Assembly: GCF_025566985.1 (NCBI RefSeq)
Contig: NZ_JAOQJD010000012.1
Coordinates: 1-64,000 of the forward strand
Source: Aedoeadaptatus acetigenes
GTDB lineage: Bacteria; Bacillota; Clostridia; Tissierellales; Peptoniphilaceae
Length of the DNA stretch: 64,000 bases
Direction of reading: 5' to 3'
Below the pieces are notes generated by a model that saw only the letters and a list, made by a program, of their open reading frames with translations, searched no databases and was not told the origin of the DNA. Within the stretch, counting starts at the first letter, position 1; the number at the start of each line of letters is the position of its first letter. Positions 1 through 8,565 of this stretch are shown piece by piece. A program made the position numbers and the translations under genes.

Positions 1-108
1 GTGCGTTCCATCGAACGTTTCATCCGCTACTACAACAACGATCGAATCAAAGAAAAGTTGGGTGGCTTGAGTCCGAAGCAATACCGTGAACGAATGAAAT
101 CTGCATAG
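1..108 (+). CDS. IS3-family transposase (OrfB), C-terminal end, partial
   Basis: The frame open from base 1 encodes about 35 residues ending at TAG 106-108. It contains YYNNDRIKEKLGGLSPKQYR, the typical C-terminus of IS3/IS150-type OrfB integrase (rve/DDE family), just after the catalytic domain. The rest of the element lies left of the window. An IS end follows at 131-180. Only the tail is visible, so the exact IS cannot be named. Confidence 0.85.
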   Translation: MRSIERFIRYYNNDRIKEKLGGLSPKQYRERMKSA

Positions 109-130
109 AACGAATGTTATGTAAAACAAA

Positions 131-180
131 ATCGAGCAAGCGAAATGCTTACTCGATTAAGTCCAACTTTATGGGGTCAC
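131..180 (+). mobile_element. Right end of the IS3-type element
   Basis: A hairpin (arms at 131-141 and 147-157, with ATCGAG pairing to CTCGAT) follows the transposase stop. The sequence GTCCAACTTTATGGGGTCAC at 161-180 resembles the terminal inverted repeat of IS150-group elements. The hairpin probably stops transcription leaving the IS. A related decayed end lies in opposite orientation near 45.55 kb. The exact last base of the IS is inferred. Confidence 0.6.
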
Positions 181-317
181 TCTACTTTCCGTAAATCCCG
201 GGAGTCTTTTTATAACATTTTTCACTTTGCCTTACTAAATAAACAGGAGTATGGTAATCTTATAGTTAAGGATAATGTCTAAAAGTATTTTACTTTTCAG
301 AAGATTTAGGAGGAGCT

Positions 318-3236
318 ATGAAACACAAGAAAAGCACAGCCCTATTGTTGGCACTGCTGATGATGGTATCAGTATTTTTAAATGCAACATCGGTGTTTGC
401 TAAGGGTAAGCAAGAAATCCCAAGGATGAATCAATCTGTCGAAAAAGTCGAAAAGGTTAAGGCTGAAGATAAAAAGGATGATCCGGAAGAAGTAAAAGCG
501 GAGGAAGATGAGCTCGAGATAAGTAAGGAAGAAGTCCCGGATGCAGTGGGAGGACCTGTTGCAGAAAAGACTTTTACAGTTACAAAAAGACTTGTCGGAA
601 GCACAGAAGATGGTGCGCTTGTAGGTGATTATGACACTTTTTATAAAGCGGTGGAGAATTGCAAACAAGAAGATTTAACTAATGAGTATGTAATCACCAT
701 GAATGATGATTATGCTATCCCTGAAGACGAAGGACTATGGGGAAAAACAGATGTAAATATGGTTTTAAGATCTAAAGCAGGAAATCAGTTTACATTAAAG
801 AGAAGTAATAAGAATTTTGCTTCATTATTTAGTGGTACTACACTTAAAATTGAAAATGTAATATTAGATGGAAGCAATAGTGCACAAGCGTTTGGTATTA
901 CCGGAGGAACTTTAACATTAGCTGACGGAGCAGTGGTGCAAAATTTCTCAGAATATTCAGGTTTCGATGGGCCGGCAATATATCTTAACGGTGGCACTTT
1001 GAATATTTTAGAAGGAGCAATAATTCAAAATAATAAATATAGCTTGCAAGGCGGAGCTATACAAGCTCGTAATGATTCTATAATAAATATAAGTGGGGGA
1101 ACTTTTAGGAATAACAACGCCAAAAGAGGTGGAGGGGCGATTGCTGCTTTTGGACCTTTAAATATTACAGGTGGAAAATTTGAAGATAATGAAACTGGAG
1201 TAACTGGCGGAGCTATTATTATTGGGAAAAATCATACAGCAAGCATTTCTAATGCAACCTTCAAAGGTAATAAAGCTTCTACAGGTGGTGCAATATACAG
1301 TTCAAAAGCTTTTAGTGTTTCAAATGCCATTTTTGAAAGTAACGAAGCCAATTGGGGTGGAGCAATTTTCACATCAAAAGAATTAACACTGAATGATGTT
1401 ACATTTAACAAGAATAAAGCTAATTCAGCTGGAGGTGCATTGTATTTACAAGGTGGGGCTCAAATAAAAGACTCTACTTTTACAGAAAATAGTTCAGCAT
1501 CAGATGGAGGAGCTGTTTATAGTGTCAACGCAGACCTTAATATTGACGGCTGTAATTTTGATAATAACAAAAGTGATGAAGCTCGTGGCGGAGCCTTATT
1601 CTTTTCTGGACAAAACTCTTGCTCGATTAAAAATAGTACAATAAGAAATAATAAGGCTAAAAGTATAGGTGGTGGAATAACTTCACTGCTGGGAAATTTG
1701 ACTGTTGAAGATTCTATTATAGATTCTAATAATTCAAGCTCTTTAGGTGGGGGAATTGTCTCTGTAGCTGGTAAAACTACGAATCTAAATAAGTGTGTAA
1801 TTAAAAATAATACAGCCAATGGGGCAGGAGGTGTCTTCGTTGGAACGGGTGGCACACAAATTAAAGGAACTGTAAATATTAAAGGAACTGAGTTCAATGG
1901 TAATGATACCGGAGAGAGTGGAGACCAAACAAAATTATTAGGCGGAGGTCTTTATATTGATGCTGACATTCCTGCCAAGATAAGTGAATCAAGTAAATTT
2001 ATCAACAATAAGTCCGGTATGGGCGGAGCTATCTTTGATGCGTCCCTCGATTATAAAAACCCGGCTGATGTAACGAAGTATCAAAACTTAACTATCGACA
2101 AAACGACATTATTTGAAGGGAATGTAGCTAGAGCAGGTCTATTTGCACCTCCGACAAATTATGATAAATTCACAAATTTGGCATTTAGCGATACTTCGGA
2201 TACCCCATACAACAAATATATGAGTAAAAGTCTTCTTAACAATTACGACATTAATTATAAAGGAGAACTTTTGATCGTTTACGATGCCAATGGCGGTAAA
2301 TTTGCGGATGGCAAAGAAATTAAAACTGAATTGCACAAAGAAAATGAAGAGATTAAATTAATGGAAGCTCCAACAAGAGAAGGATACAAGTTTCTTTATT
2401 GGAGCAAGGAAGAATATAAACCCAGAGCTGACTATAAAGTTACCGGAAATCAAAACTTCGTTGCTCAATGGGAAAAAGTAGGACCCAAGAAGCCCGACGA
2501 TCCCAAGAAGCCCGATAATCATCCGAAGGGCGGCACGTTTCTTTCAAAACCCGCGGACACGCCTCTCTTAAACAGAAAAGATCATGCCCAATACATGATC
2601 GGCTACCCGGATCAAAACTTTAAGCCCGATAATAAAATGTCCCGCCAGGAAGTCACGGTCATGTTCTCCCGTCTCTTAAACGAACGGCCGCAAAAGGGCA
2701 TGATTTACAGCCGCGATTACAAGGACATCCCCGACAATCTCTGGTCCGTCACCGCCATTAGCTACATGAGCAAGCTGGGCATGGTGAAGGGCTATCCCGA
2801 TGGCAACTTCATGCCTCGGGCCGACATTACCCGGGCGGAATTTGCCGCCATGGCTACGCGCTTCGCCGATATTTCGGCGGGGAGCAAAGCTTTCACCGAC
2901 GTCGCCAAGGACCACTGGGCCTACGATGTGATTCAAAAGGCCGCGGGCGCCGGATGGATTTCCGGTTATCCCGACGGAAGCTTTAAGCCCGACCAACCCA
3001 TTACGCGGGCGGAAGTGGTGGCTATCACCAACCGCATGCTCAATCGCTTTGCCGACGAGGCCTATGTGGATACCCATCAAGACAAAATCCTGCAGTTTAA
3101 GGACATGAAGAAAGAGATGTGGTCCTACTATCCCGTCGTCGAAGCCACCAACGGCCACGGCTACGAGCGCAAGGCCAACGGAAAAGACGAAACCTGGTTT
3201 GAAGTCAACAACACGAGCTTTGTCTACGACCAGTAA
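318..3236 (+). CDS. SLH-anchored cell-surface protein with beta-helix body and InlB/Flg_new-type repeat
   Basis: This 972-residue exported protein has an N-terminal signal peptide with likely cleavage after VFA near residue 28. A highly charged Lys/Glu segment (about 35-75) follows. A right-handed beta-helix (about 110-640) is built of repeated short strands with GGAI/GGAL turns and Asn ladders, as in polymorphic or pectate-lyase-like adhesins. A Listeria-Bacteroides type repeat (YDANGG...REGYKFLYW...AQWEK, about 650-717) comes next, then a Lys-Pro-Asp linker and three SLH domains (GYPDxxFxP...RxE motifs, about 745-930). SLH domains bind secondary cell-wall polymers, so it sits on the wall, probably as an adhesin or antigen. 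RBS AGGAGG is at 308-313. Base composition changes sharply near 2480: the body is AT-rich and the anchor GC-rich, as if the exposed half had been exchanged. Confidence 0.88.
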   Translation: MKHKKSTALLLALLMMVSVFLNATSVFAKGKQEIPRMNQSVEKVEKVKAEDKKDDPEEVKAEEDELEISKEEVPDAVGGPVAEKTFTVTKRLVGSTEDGALVGDYDTFYKAVENCKQEDLTNEYVITMNDDYAIPEDEGLWGKTDVNMVLRSKAGNQFTLKRSNKNFASLFSGTTLKIENVILDGSNSAQAFGITGGTLTLADGAVVQNFSEYSGFDGPAIYLNGGTLNILEGAIIQNNKYSLQGGAIQARNDSIINISGGTFRNNNAKRGGGAIAAFGPLNITGGKFEDNETGVTGGAIIIGKNHTASISNATFKGNKASTGGAIYSSKAFSVSNAIFESNEANWGGAIFTSKELTLNDVTFNKNKANSAGGALYLQGGAQIKDSTFTENSSASDGGAVYSVNADLNIDGCNFDNNKSDEARGGALFFSGQNSCSIKNSTIRNNKAKSIGGGITSLLGNLTVEDSIIDSNNSSSLGGGIVSVAGKTTNLNKCVIKNNTANGAGGVFVGTGGTQIKGTVNIKGTEFNGNDTGESGDQTKLLGGGLYIDADIPAKISESSKFINNKSGMGGAIFDASLDYKNPADVTKYQNLTIDKTTLFEGNVARAGLFAPPTNYDKFTNLAFSDTSDTPYNKYMSKSLLNNYDINYKGELLIVYDANGGKFADGKEIKTELHKENEEIKLMEAPTREGYKFLYWSKEEYKPRADYKVTGNQNFVAQWEKVGPKKPDDPKKPDNHPKGGTFLSKPADTPLLNRKDHAQYMIGYPDQNFKPDNKMSRQEVTVMFSRLLNERPQKGMIYSRDYKDIPDNLWSVTAISYMSKLGMVKGYPDGNFMPRADITRAEFAAMATRFADISAGSKAFTDVAKDHWAYDVIQKAAGAGWISGYPDGSFKPDQPITRAEVVAITNRMLNRFADEAYVDTHQDKILQFKDMKKEMWSYYPVVEATNGHGYERKANGKDETWFEVNNTSFVYDQ

Positions 3237-3246
3237 ATTTAAAACG

Positions 3247-3278
3247 AAAAGCTACCGATGGATGTCGGTAGCTTTTTC
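3247..3278 (+). terminator. Rho-independent terminator of the SLH gene
   Basis: AAAAGCTACCG pairs with CGGTAGCTTTTT around a short loop, just after the stop codon, and ends in a T run. Confidence 0.85.
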
Positions 3279-3294
3279 TATGGGAGAAGCCCCA

Positions 3295-3303
3295 TGGTAT
3301 AAT
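3295..3303 (+). promoter_or_regulatory. Extended -10 promoter for rlmD
   Basis: TGGTATAAT is an extended -10 box (TGn plus TATAAT) located 24 bases before the rlmD start. No good -35 is seen, as is normal for this class. The same TGGTATAAT occurs at 32768-32776. Confidence 0.6.
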
Positions 3304-3327
3304 GGAGGGAAGAATAAAGGAGGCATT

Positions 3328-4656
3328 ATGGCGAAAAAATATGTAGAAGGCGAGATTATTCGGCGGCATTTCCCCAACAAATCCGTGGTGGAAACGGAAG
3401 ACGGCACGCGGGTCGTGGTAAAAGGCGGTCTGCCCGGGCAAAAGGTGGGCGTGCGCATCACGAGAAACCGAAAGGACAATAAAAAGGGAAAGATCGTGGA
3501 GCTTTTGGCCTCATCACCCATGGAAGAGGCGGCCGATTGCCCTCATGCGGCCATTTGCGGCGGCTGCACCTACCAAAGCCTGAGCTACGAAAAGGAATCG
3601 GCCCTGAAAAAAGCCATGATCGACGATCTCTACGGCAGGGATGTGCCCTATACGCCGGCGCCCAAGGAATACCAATACCGCAACAAAATGGAATACACCT
3701 TCGGTGATGCGGAAAAAGGCGGCCCCCTCACCCTGGGCCTGCACCACAAAAAGGGCTTTTACGACATCGTCTCCACCACGGGTTGCCTCCTGGTGCCGGA
3801 AGACATGGAGGCCATTCGCGGGGCCGTGGAAGGCTATTTCCGCGAGCTGAACACCCCCTTTTACCACCGCATGAAGCACGAAGGCACCCTGCGCTTTCTC
3901 GTCGTGCGCCACGCGCGGGCCACGGACAGCTATTTGGTGAACCTGGTCACCACCTCCGATGCGGTAGACGAGGCGTCCTTTGTGGATTTCCTTCGTGGCT
4001 TGAAGCTAAAAGGCAAGGTGGCAAGCATTTACCGCACCATCACCGACGATTGGGCCGACGCCATTAAGCCCGAAGAGGTGCGCCACCTTTTTGGCGAGGA
4101 GGTTATCGGCGAAGAGCTTCTGGACCTGCACTTCGACATCGGGCCCTTTTCCTTCTTTCAGCCCAATCCCGACACGGCCACGCTGATCTACGAAAAGGCT
4201 CGGACCCTGGCGGCGGAAGAAAAAGGCGTGGTCTTCGACCTCTACTCCGGCACGGGCACTATCGGCCAGGTCCTGGCCAAGGCGGCGAAAAAAGTGGTGG
4301 GCATCGAAATCGTGGAATCCGCCGTGGAGGATGCCAATCGCTCGGCCGCGCGCAATGGCATCGACAACGCCCGCTTCATTGCCGGCGACGTGCTGGAGAT
4401 GATCGACACTGTGGATGAAACATGCGACCTCCTCGTCGTGGACCCCCCTCGCGACGGCATCCACCCGAAAGCCATCGGAAAACTCGCTGCCCTCGGCGCG
4501 AGACGCATCCTCTACATCAGCTGCAACCCCGTGACCCAAGTTCGGGATATTGAGCTACTGGAAAGAGAGGGCTATAAAGTGGAACACCTTGAAGCTGTGG
4601 ACCAATTCCCCAGGACGGCGCATGTGGAGACTATAGCGTTGATACAAAAGATGTAA
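3328..4656 (+). CDS. rlmD: 23S rRNA (uracil-C5)-methyltransferase, RlmD/RumA family
   Basis: This 442-residue SAM-dependent enzyme makes m5U in 23S rRNA. The start is ATG 3328 with AAAGGAGG just upstream; an in-frame extension to 3199 would run through the preceding terminator. An N-terminal TRAM domain (about 1-60) is followed by four Fe-S cysteines (C71, C77, C80, C153). Then come the Rossmann SAM motif (DLYSGTGTIGQ), DPPRDGIHPKA, the catalytic cysteine in YISCNP (about C399), and the family C-terminus FPRTAHVETIAL. The 3' end is a known integration hotspot for mobile elements in Firmicutes. Here the AT-rich island begins directly after the stop, and several decayed copies of this 3' end are scattered through the island. 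Confidence 0.93.
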   Translation: MAKKYVEGEIIRRHFPNKSVVETEDGTRVVVKGGLPGQKVGVRITRNRKDNKKGKIVELLASSPMEEAADCPHAAICGGCTYQSLSYEKESALKKAMIDDLYGRDVPYTPAPKEYQYRNKMEYTFGDAEKGGPLTLGLHHKKGFYDIVSTTGCLLVPEDMEAIRGAVEGYFRELNTPFYHRMKHEGTLRFLVVRHARATDSYLVNLVTTSDAVDEASFVDFLRGLKLKGKVASIYRTITDDWADAIKPEEVRHLFGEEVIGEELLDLHFDIGPFSFFQPNPDTATLIYEKARTLAAEEKGVVFDLYSGTGTIGQVLAKAAKKVVGIEIVESAVEDANRSAARNGIDNARFIAGDVLEMIDTVDETCDLLVVDPPRDGIHPKAIGKLAALGARRILYISCNPVTQVRDIELLEREGYKVEHLEAVDQFPRTAHVETIALIQKM

Positions 4657-4781
4657 ATATAGAAATCCTGCATTTTAAGCAGTTTTATAAGCATTTTGTC
4701 TTCGATAAAGATGAAGAAGGATACGTCAAAAAGACTCAAAAAAACTACATGGATGTAAGAGTAGTTTTAAAACTAGTATGA
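4657..4781 (+). other. Left edge of the island; out-of-frame readable tail behind rlmD
   Basis: Read one frame off the rlmD end, the sequence from about 4629 to the TGA at 4779-4781 stays open with a protein-like composition (for example HFVFDKDEEGYVKKTQ). It has no start codon. It could be an old extension of the methyltransferase or a displaced gene end left by integration. No function is assignable. Confidence 0.35.
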
Positions 4782-4832
4782 GGAAACACAAAGAAAAAAT
4801 TAATAAGATAAACTCATTTTGTACTTTCTATA

Positions 4833-4860
4833 AGAGTAGCTTAAAAGGCTGCTCTTTTTT
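4833..4860 (+). terminator. Rho-independent terminator
   Basis: AGAGTAGC pairs with GCTGCTCT over a TTAAAAG loop, followed by six T residues. It insulates the abiE operon from rlmD. Confidence 0.8.
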
Positions 4861-4920
4861 ATTGAAGGGAGTAAGGATTCGTTACATCCTTCTCAAAATA
4901 TAAATTACTCATAGCCCAGC

Positions 4921-4956
4921 TTTACATATTCGCTTTTATAACATATAATAAAAGCG
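4921..4956 (+). promoter_or_regulatory. abiE promoter with overlapping inverted-repeat operator
   Basis: A -35 TTTACA (4921-4926) and -10 TATAAT (4944-4949) are separated by 17 bases. A perfect inverted repeat, CGCTTTTAT (4931-4939) and ATAAAAGCG (4948-4956), covers the spacer and -10. AbiEi antitoxins are known to repress their own operon by binding inverted repeats, so this is the expected operator. RBS GAGGAGG follows at about 4964-4970. Confidence 0.75.
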
Positions 4957-4976
4957 TAAACGAGAGGAGGCGGACT

Positions 4977-5564
4977 ATGAATACACTTAAAGAATATATC
5001 CAAGAAAATTTAGTGATAACCAACAAAGAAGCAGAAGAACTTGGATATACTAGGCATAATTTATCAGAATTAACAAAGAGTGGACAGTTGGAAAGATTAA
5101 GACCAGGACTATATCAATTAAAAGGAAAAGTAATAGACGATTTTGTTTTAATATCATCAAATAGTAATCGAATTATATTTTCCCATCAAACAGCCCTATA
5201 TCTACATGACTTATCAGATAGGACCCCAAATGTATTTCATATATCTGTACCTCAAGGCTACAATTCCAGCCATATCAAAAAAAGATATGAGGATCTACAA
5301 GTTCACTATGTAAAAAAAGATTTATACGAACTAGGAAAGGCAGAAATAAAATCACCACAAGGCAACCTTATCCCAGTTTATGATATTGATCGAACAATTT
5401 GCGATATTATAATTGACAGAGAAAAAATAGATAAACAGATTTTTACAGAAGCCTTAAAAATATACTTTAAATCAACAAATAAAAATCTAAGACGACTCAT
5501 AAAATACAGTAGATTATTTAAAATAGAAAATGAAATTAGAAAATACATGGAGGTATTATTGTGA
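4977..5564 (+). CDS. abiEi: AbiEi-type antitoxin / transcriptional repressor
   Basis: This 195-residue protein has an N-terminal winged-helix segment (TNKEAEELGYTRHNLSELT...LERLRPGLYQL, about residues 15-48) typical of type IV antitoxins of the AbiEi family, followed by the AbiEi C-terminal region (HQTALYLHDLSDR). In the family it neutralises the AbiEii nucleotidyltransferase without direct contact and represses the operon through promoter inverted repeats, which are present here. Its stop overlaps the GTG start of the toxin gene (GTGA), so the two are translationally coupled. The likely role is phage abortive infection and island maintenance. Confidence 0.85.
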   Translation: MNTLKEYIQENLVITNKEAEELGYTRHNLSELTKSGQLERLRPGLYQLKGKVIDDFVLISSNSNRIIFSHQTALYLHDLSDRTPNVFHISVPQGYNSSHIKKRYEDLQVHYVKKDLYELGKAEIKSPQGNLIPVYDIDRTICDIIIDREKIDKQIFTEALKIYFKSTNKNLRRLIKYSRLFKIENEIRKYMEVLL

Positions 5565-6397
5565 TTAATATCGAGAGTATAAAGGGCAAGATAAGAAGCA
5601 TGGCAGAGAAGAAAAATCTAAAGTCACAAGAAGTTCTGCAAATATATTTTTTTGAAAGATTTTTAGAAAGGCTATCTAAATCAAAGTACAAAAACAATTT
5701 TGTAATAAAGGGAGGATTCTTAATATCATCTTTAATCGGGATTGAAAATAGAACAACTATGGACATGGACACAACCATTAAAGGCATAGCTTTAAAAGAA
5801 GAAAAAATAAAAGAAACAGTTCAAGAAATTATAAATATCAATGTAGATGATGGAATAAGATTTGAAATAAAGGATATTAGCTATATTAGAGAAGAGGACG
5901 AGTACGAGAACTTTAGAATATCACTAATAGCAAATGTTGGAAAGACCAAAAATCCGATGAAACTAGACCTAACAACAGGAGATGCAATAACGCCAAGGGA
6001 AATAGAATATACCTATCCCTGTATCTTTAGCAAAGAAAATATAAAAATAATGGCATATCCATTAGAAACAATTGTAGCTGAAAAATATGAAACCATAATC
6101 AGAAGAAATATAACAACAACACGAATGAGAGACTTTTACGATCTATACACCCTCTACAAACTAAAAAAAGATGAGATAAACTATGAAATTTTAAAAGAAG
6201 CAGTAGAAAGAACCTCACACAAAAGAGGAAGTCAGGAGATAATGAAAGACTCTGAGGAAATAATCGAGGACATAAAAGATGATTCTTACCTAAGATCCTT
6301 GTGGGAAGTGTATCTCAGTGAAAATAAATACATTGGAGATTTGACCTTTGATAAGGTTGTTGATGTAGTGAGAATCGTTTCGAAAACAACAAGTTGA
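5561..6397 (+). CDS. abiEii: AbiEii-type nucleotidyltransferase toxin
   Basis: This 278-residue DUF1814/AbiEii nucleotidyltransferase shows the family motifs: GG at residues 51-52, the metal-binding D68-x-D70 in TTMDMDTTI, and the later VAEKYETII and RMRDFYDLYTL segments. Related toxins transfer nucleotides to tRNA or other acceptors and arrest growth until the antitoxin counters them. The start is GTG 5561, overlapping the antitoxin stop. Length and motifs are complete, so it looks active. It lies directly upstream of the OLD/UvrD pair, forming a small defence cluster. Confidence 0.87.
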   Translation: MINIESIKGKIRSMAEKKNLKSQEVLQIYFFERFLERLSKSKYKNNFVIKGGFLISSLIGIENRTTMDMDTTIKGIALKEEKIKETVQEIININVDDGIRFEIKDISYIREEDEYENFRISLIANVGKTKNPMKLDLTTGDAITPREIEYTYPCIFSKENIKIMAYPLETIVAEKYETIIRRNITTTRMRDFYDLYTLYKLKKDEINYEILKEAVERTSHKRGSQEIMKDSEEIIEDIKDDSYLRSLWEVYLSENKYIGDLTFDKVVDVVRIVSKTTS

Positions 6398-6474
6398 TGT
6401 AAGTAGACAAAGGATTTTTAGGAAAATAAATATAAAAGAAAAGTTTGATTTAGAAGGTAAAGAGGAGTATTAAA

Positions 6475-8565
6475 ATGATTTTAAAAAAGATGAAAGTCAA
6501 AAACTTTAGATTATTAAAAAATTTTGAGTTAAATTTTAAAGATGAATTGTCGCTAGTTATAGGCAAAAATAATTGTGGAAAAACATCATCTATTATTGTT
6601 TTAGATAAAATGCTAAATTCATCTAAATTATTTTGGGAAGATATAAATTTAGAATGCCAGAAAGATCTCTATAAAAAAATAATTGGTTTTGATATAACAA
6701 AGCTGGATGAAGTTCAATTATTAGAAACTATTAATATGCAATTATTCATTGAGTATAATGATAATGATTCATATGAGAATATTCAAAAATTCATGATGGA
6801 CTTAAATCCAGATAATAACATAATAGTTTTAGAATTTATTTCGGTAATAGCTGCAAAAAAAATCATAGAATTAAAAAACATTATTAGTGAAAAAAATATT
6901 GAAGATTTTAAATCATTTTCCAAATTTATGAGTAAGAATTTTGCAAACTTCTTTGAAACGAAAAAATATTCAAGAGGGTTTGATGTTGAAGCAAACAAAA
7001 CAACGCAAGATAGATCAGAAGAAATTGATAATAAAGATATTCAAAAAGTCATTAAAGTGGCAGGAATAAGAGCTGATCGAGCGGTTTCTAATGATGATCG
7101 TAATCATGTTTTATCAGGTTTAACTGGTAAATATTTCAGTTCTTATAAAGCTGCAAAAGATGAAAGTGAATCGGTATTTACAAGACTTGAAGAAAAATTG
7201 GAGGAAGCCGATAAAGAATTATATAAGATTTACAATGGAGAAAAAAGTGAAGGTGAAGAACCCATTGATGGTATTTTTAGTGATGTTATAGATGTTATTA
7301 AAACTTATGGTGGTGCAGAAAATGGAATTGATATAGCAATAGAGTCATCTATTTCAGAGAAAAATTTATTGTCAGATAATACAAACTTAAGTTATAGACA
7401 AGGGGGAGATTATTCGCTTCCAGAAACATATAATGGATTGGGGTATTTGAATTTAATTGGTATTTTATTTGAGATTGAAACCAATATACAGGAATTGTTT
7501 GAACAACCAGCAGATATAAATCTCTTATATATTGAAGAACCTGAAGCACATACACACCCTCAGTTACAGTATATATTTATAAGGAATATTAAATCTCATA
7601 TCAAAGCACATAGAAATAAGTTGTTGAAAGAAAAGAATAAGCAGTTGCAGATTTTAATCACTTCGCATTCATCACATATAGTTTCTGAATGTAACTTTGA
7701 TGACATTATATATTTGAAGAAAAACGGGAATACGGTCATAGCTAAGAGCTTTAATTCTTTAAAAGAAGAGTATGGTGGAGATGAACAGAAAGGATTTAAG
7801 TTTGTAAAACAATATCTGACAATGAATAGAAGTGAACTTTTCTTTGCGGATAAAGCTATTTGTATAGAAGGAGATACCGAACGAATTTTAATGCCAGTGA
7901 TGATGCATAAAATTGATAATAAAGAAAAGCCAAGAGCAGATATTATACCACTATTATCACAGAATATTTCTATAATAGAAGTTGGAGCGCATTCTCATAT
8001 ATTTATGCCTTTATTTTCCTTTTTAGGAACAAAAGTTTTGTTTGTTACGGATATTGACTCTGTTAAAGCTGAAAAGAAAATAGATAAAAATGGAAAAGAA
8101 AGAACTGTATATACGAGTTGTCACCCCGATGAGGGAACACATACAAGTAACGCATCAATAAAAGAATTTTTTAAAGATACTGGAATTGATACATCGAATA
8201 ATCAATTTAAGGAACTTGTAGGGAAAAATGCTGAGGATAAAATTAAAGATAATATGAGAATGGCCTATCAAATACCAGAATCTTATGGTGAGTATCAAGC
8301 GAGTAGTTTTGAAGATGCATTTATAGCACTAAATAAAGACTTTATATTAAAAAACAAAGAAGGATTTTATCAATATGGAGCTTTAAAAGATTTTTCGAAT
8401 GATGAAATAGAAAATGGTGATTATTATAATTTTGCTTTGAATAATGTGAAAAAGAAATCGGCATTTGCATCAAGCTTATTGTATTTTGATAATGAGAATG
8501 GCGAAGAAGATGAAAAATGGGCAGTTCCACATTATATTGAGGAGGGCTTATTATGGATACGCTAA
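6475..8565 (+). CDS. OLD-family ATP-dependent endonuclease (class 2, GajA-like)
   Basis: This 696-residue protein combines an ABC-type ATPase and a TOPRIM nuclease. Walker A is GKNNCGKTS (residues 30-38) and Walker B LLYIEEPEAHTHPQ (about 350-363), followed by a switch histidine (TSHSSH). The TOPRIM acidic motifs are IEGDTE (about 464) and DIDS (about 526). Class 2 OLD nucleases are defined by a neighbouring UvrD-like helicase, which is the next gene. That arrangement is the Gabija anti-phage system, in which GajA nicks DNA when nucleotides are depleted. At 696 residues it is longer than the best-studied GajA, with extra sequence between Walker A and Walker B. The start is ATG 6475 with GAGG upstream. 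Confidence 0.85.
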   Translation: MILKKMKVKNFRLLKNFELNFKDELSLVIGKNNCGKTSSIIVLDKMLNSSKLFWEDINLECQKDLYKKIIGFDITKLDEVQLLETINMQLFIEYNDNDSYENIQKFMMDLNPDNNIIVLEFISVIAAKKIIELKNIISEKNIEDFKSFSKFMSKNFANFFETKKYSRGFDVEANKTTQDRSEEIDNKDIQKVIKVAGIRADRAVSNDDRNHVLSGLTGKYFSSYKAAKDESESVFTRLEEKLEEADKELYKIYNGEKSEGEEPIDGIFSDVIDVIKTYGGAENGIDIAIESSISEKNLLSDNTNLSYRQGGDYSLPETYNGLGYLNLIGILFEIETNIQELFEQPADINLLYIEEPEAHTHPQLQYIFIRNIKSHIKAHRNKLLKEKNKQLQILITSHSSHIVSECNFDDIIYLKKNGNTVIAKSFNSLKEEYGGDEQKGFKFVKQYLTMNRSELFFADKAICIEGDTERILMPVMMHKIDNKEKPRADIIPLLSQNISIIEVGAHSHIFMPLFSFLGTKVLFVTDIDSVKAEKKIDKNGKERTVYTSCHPDEGTHTSNASIKEFFKDTGIDTSNNQFKELVGKNAEDKIKDNMRMAYQIPESYGEYQASSFEDAFIALNKDFILKNKEGFYQYGALKDFSNDEIENGDYYNFALNNVKKKSAFASSLLYFDNENGEEDEKWAVPHYIEEGLLWIR

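Noticed and set aside
1517..1897. Minus-strand frame over the beta-helix gene
   Set aside because: Pro/Leu-rich translation of the reversed GGA-turn repeats; no RBS.
3199..3327. N-terminal extension of rlmD
   Set aside because: It would cross the terminator of the SLH gene and the extended -10 promoter; ATG 3328 has a good RBS and the TRAM domain starts there.
4006..4539. Antisense frames over rlmD
   Set aside because: They overlap a gene with complete RlmD motifs; no RBS.
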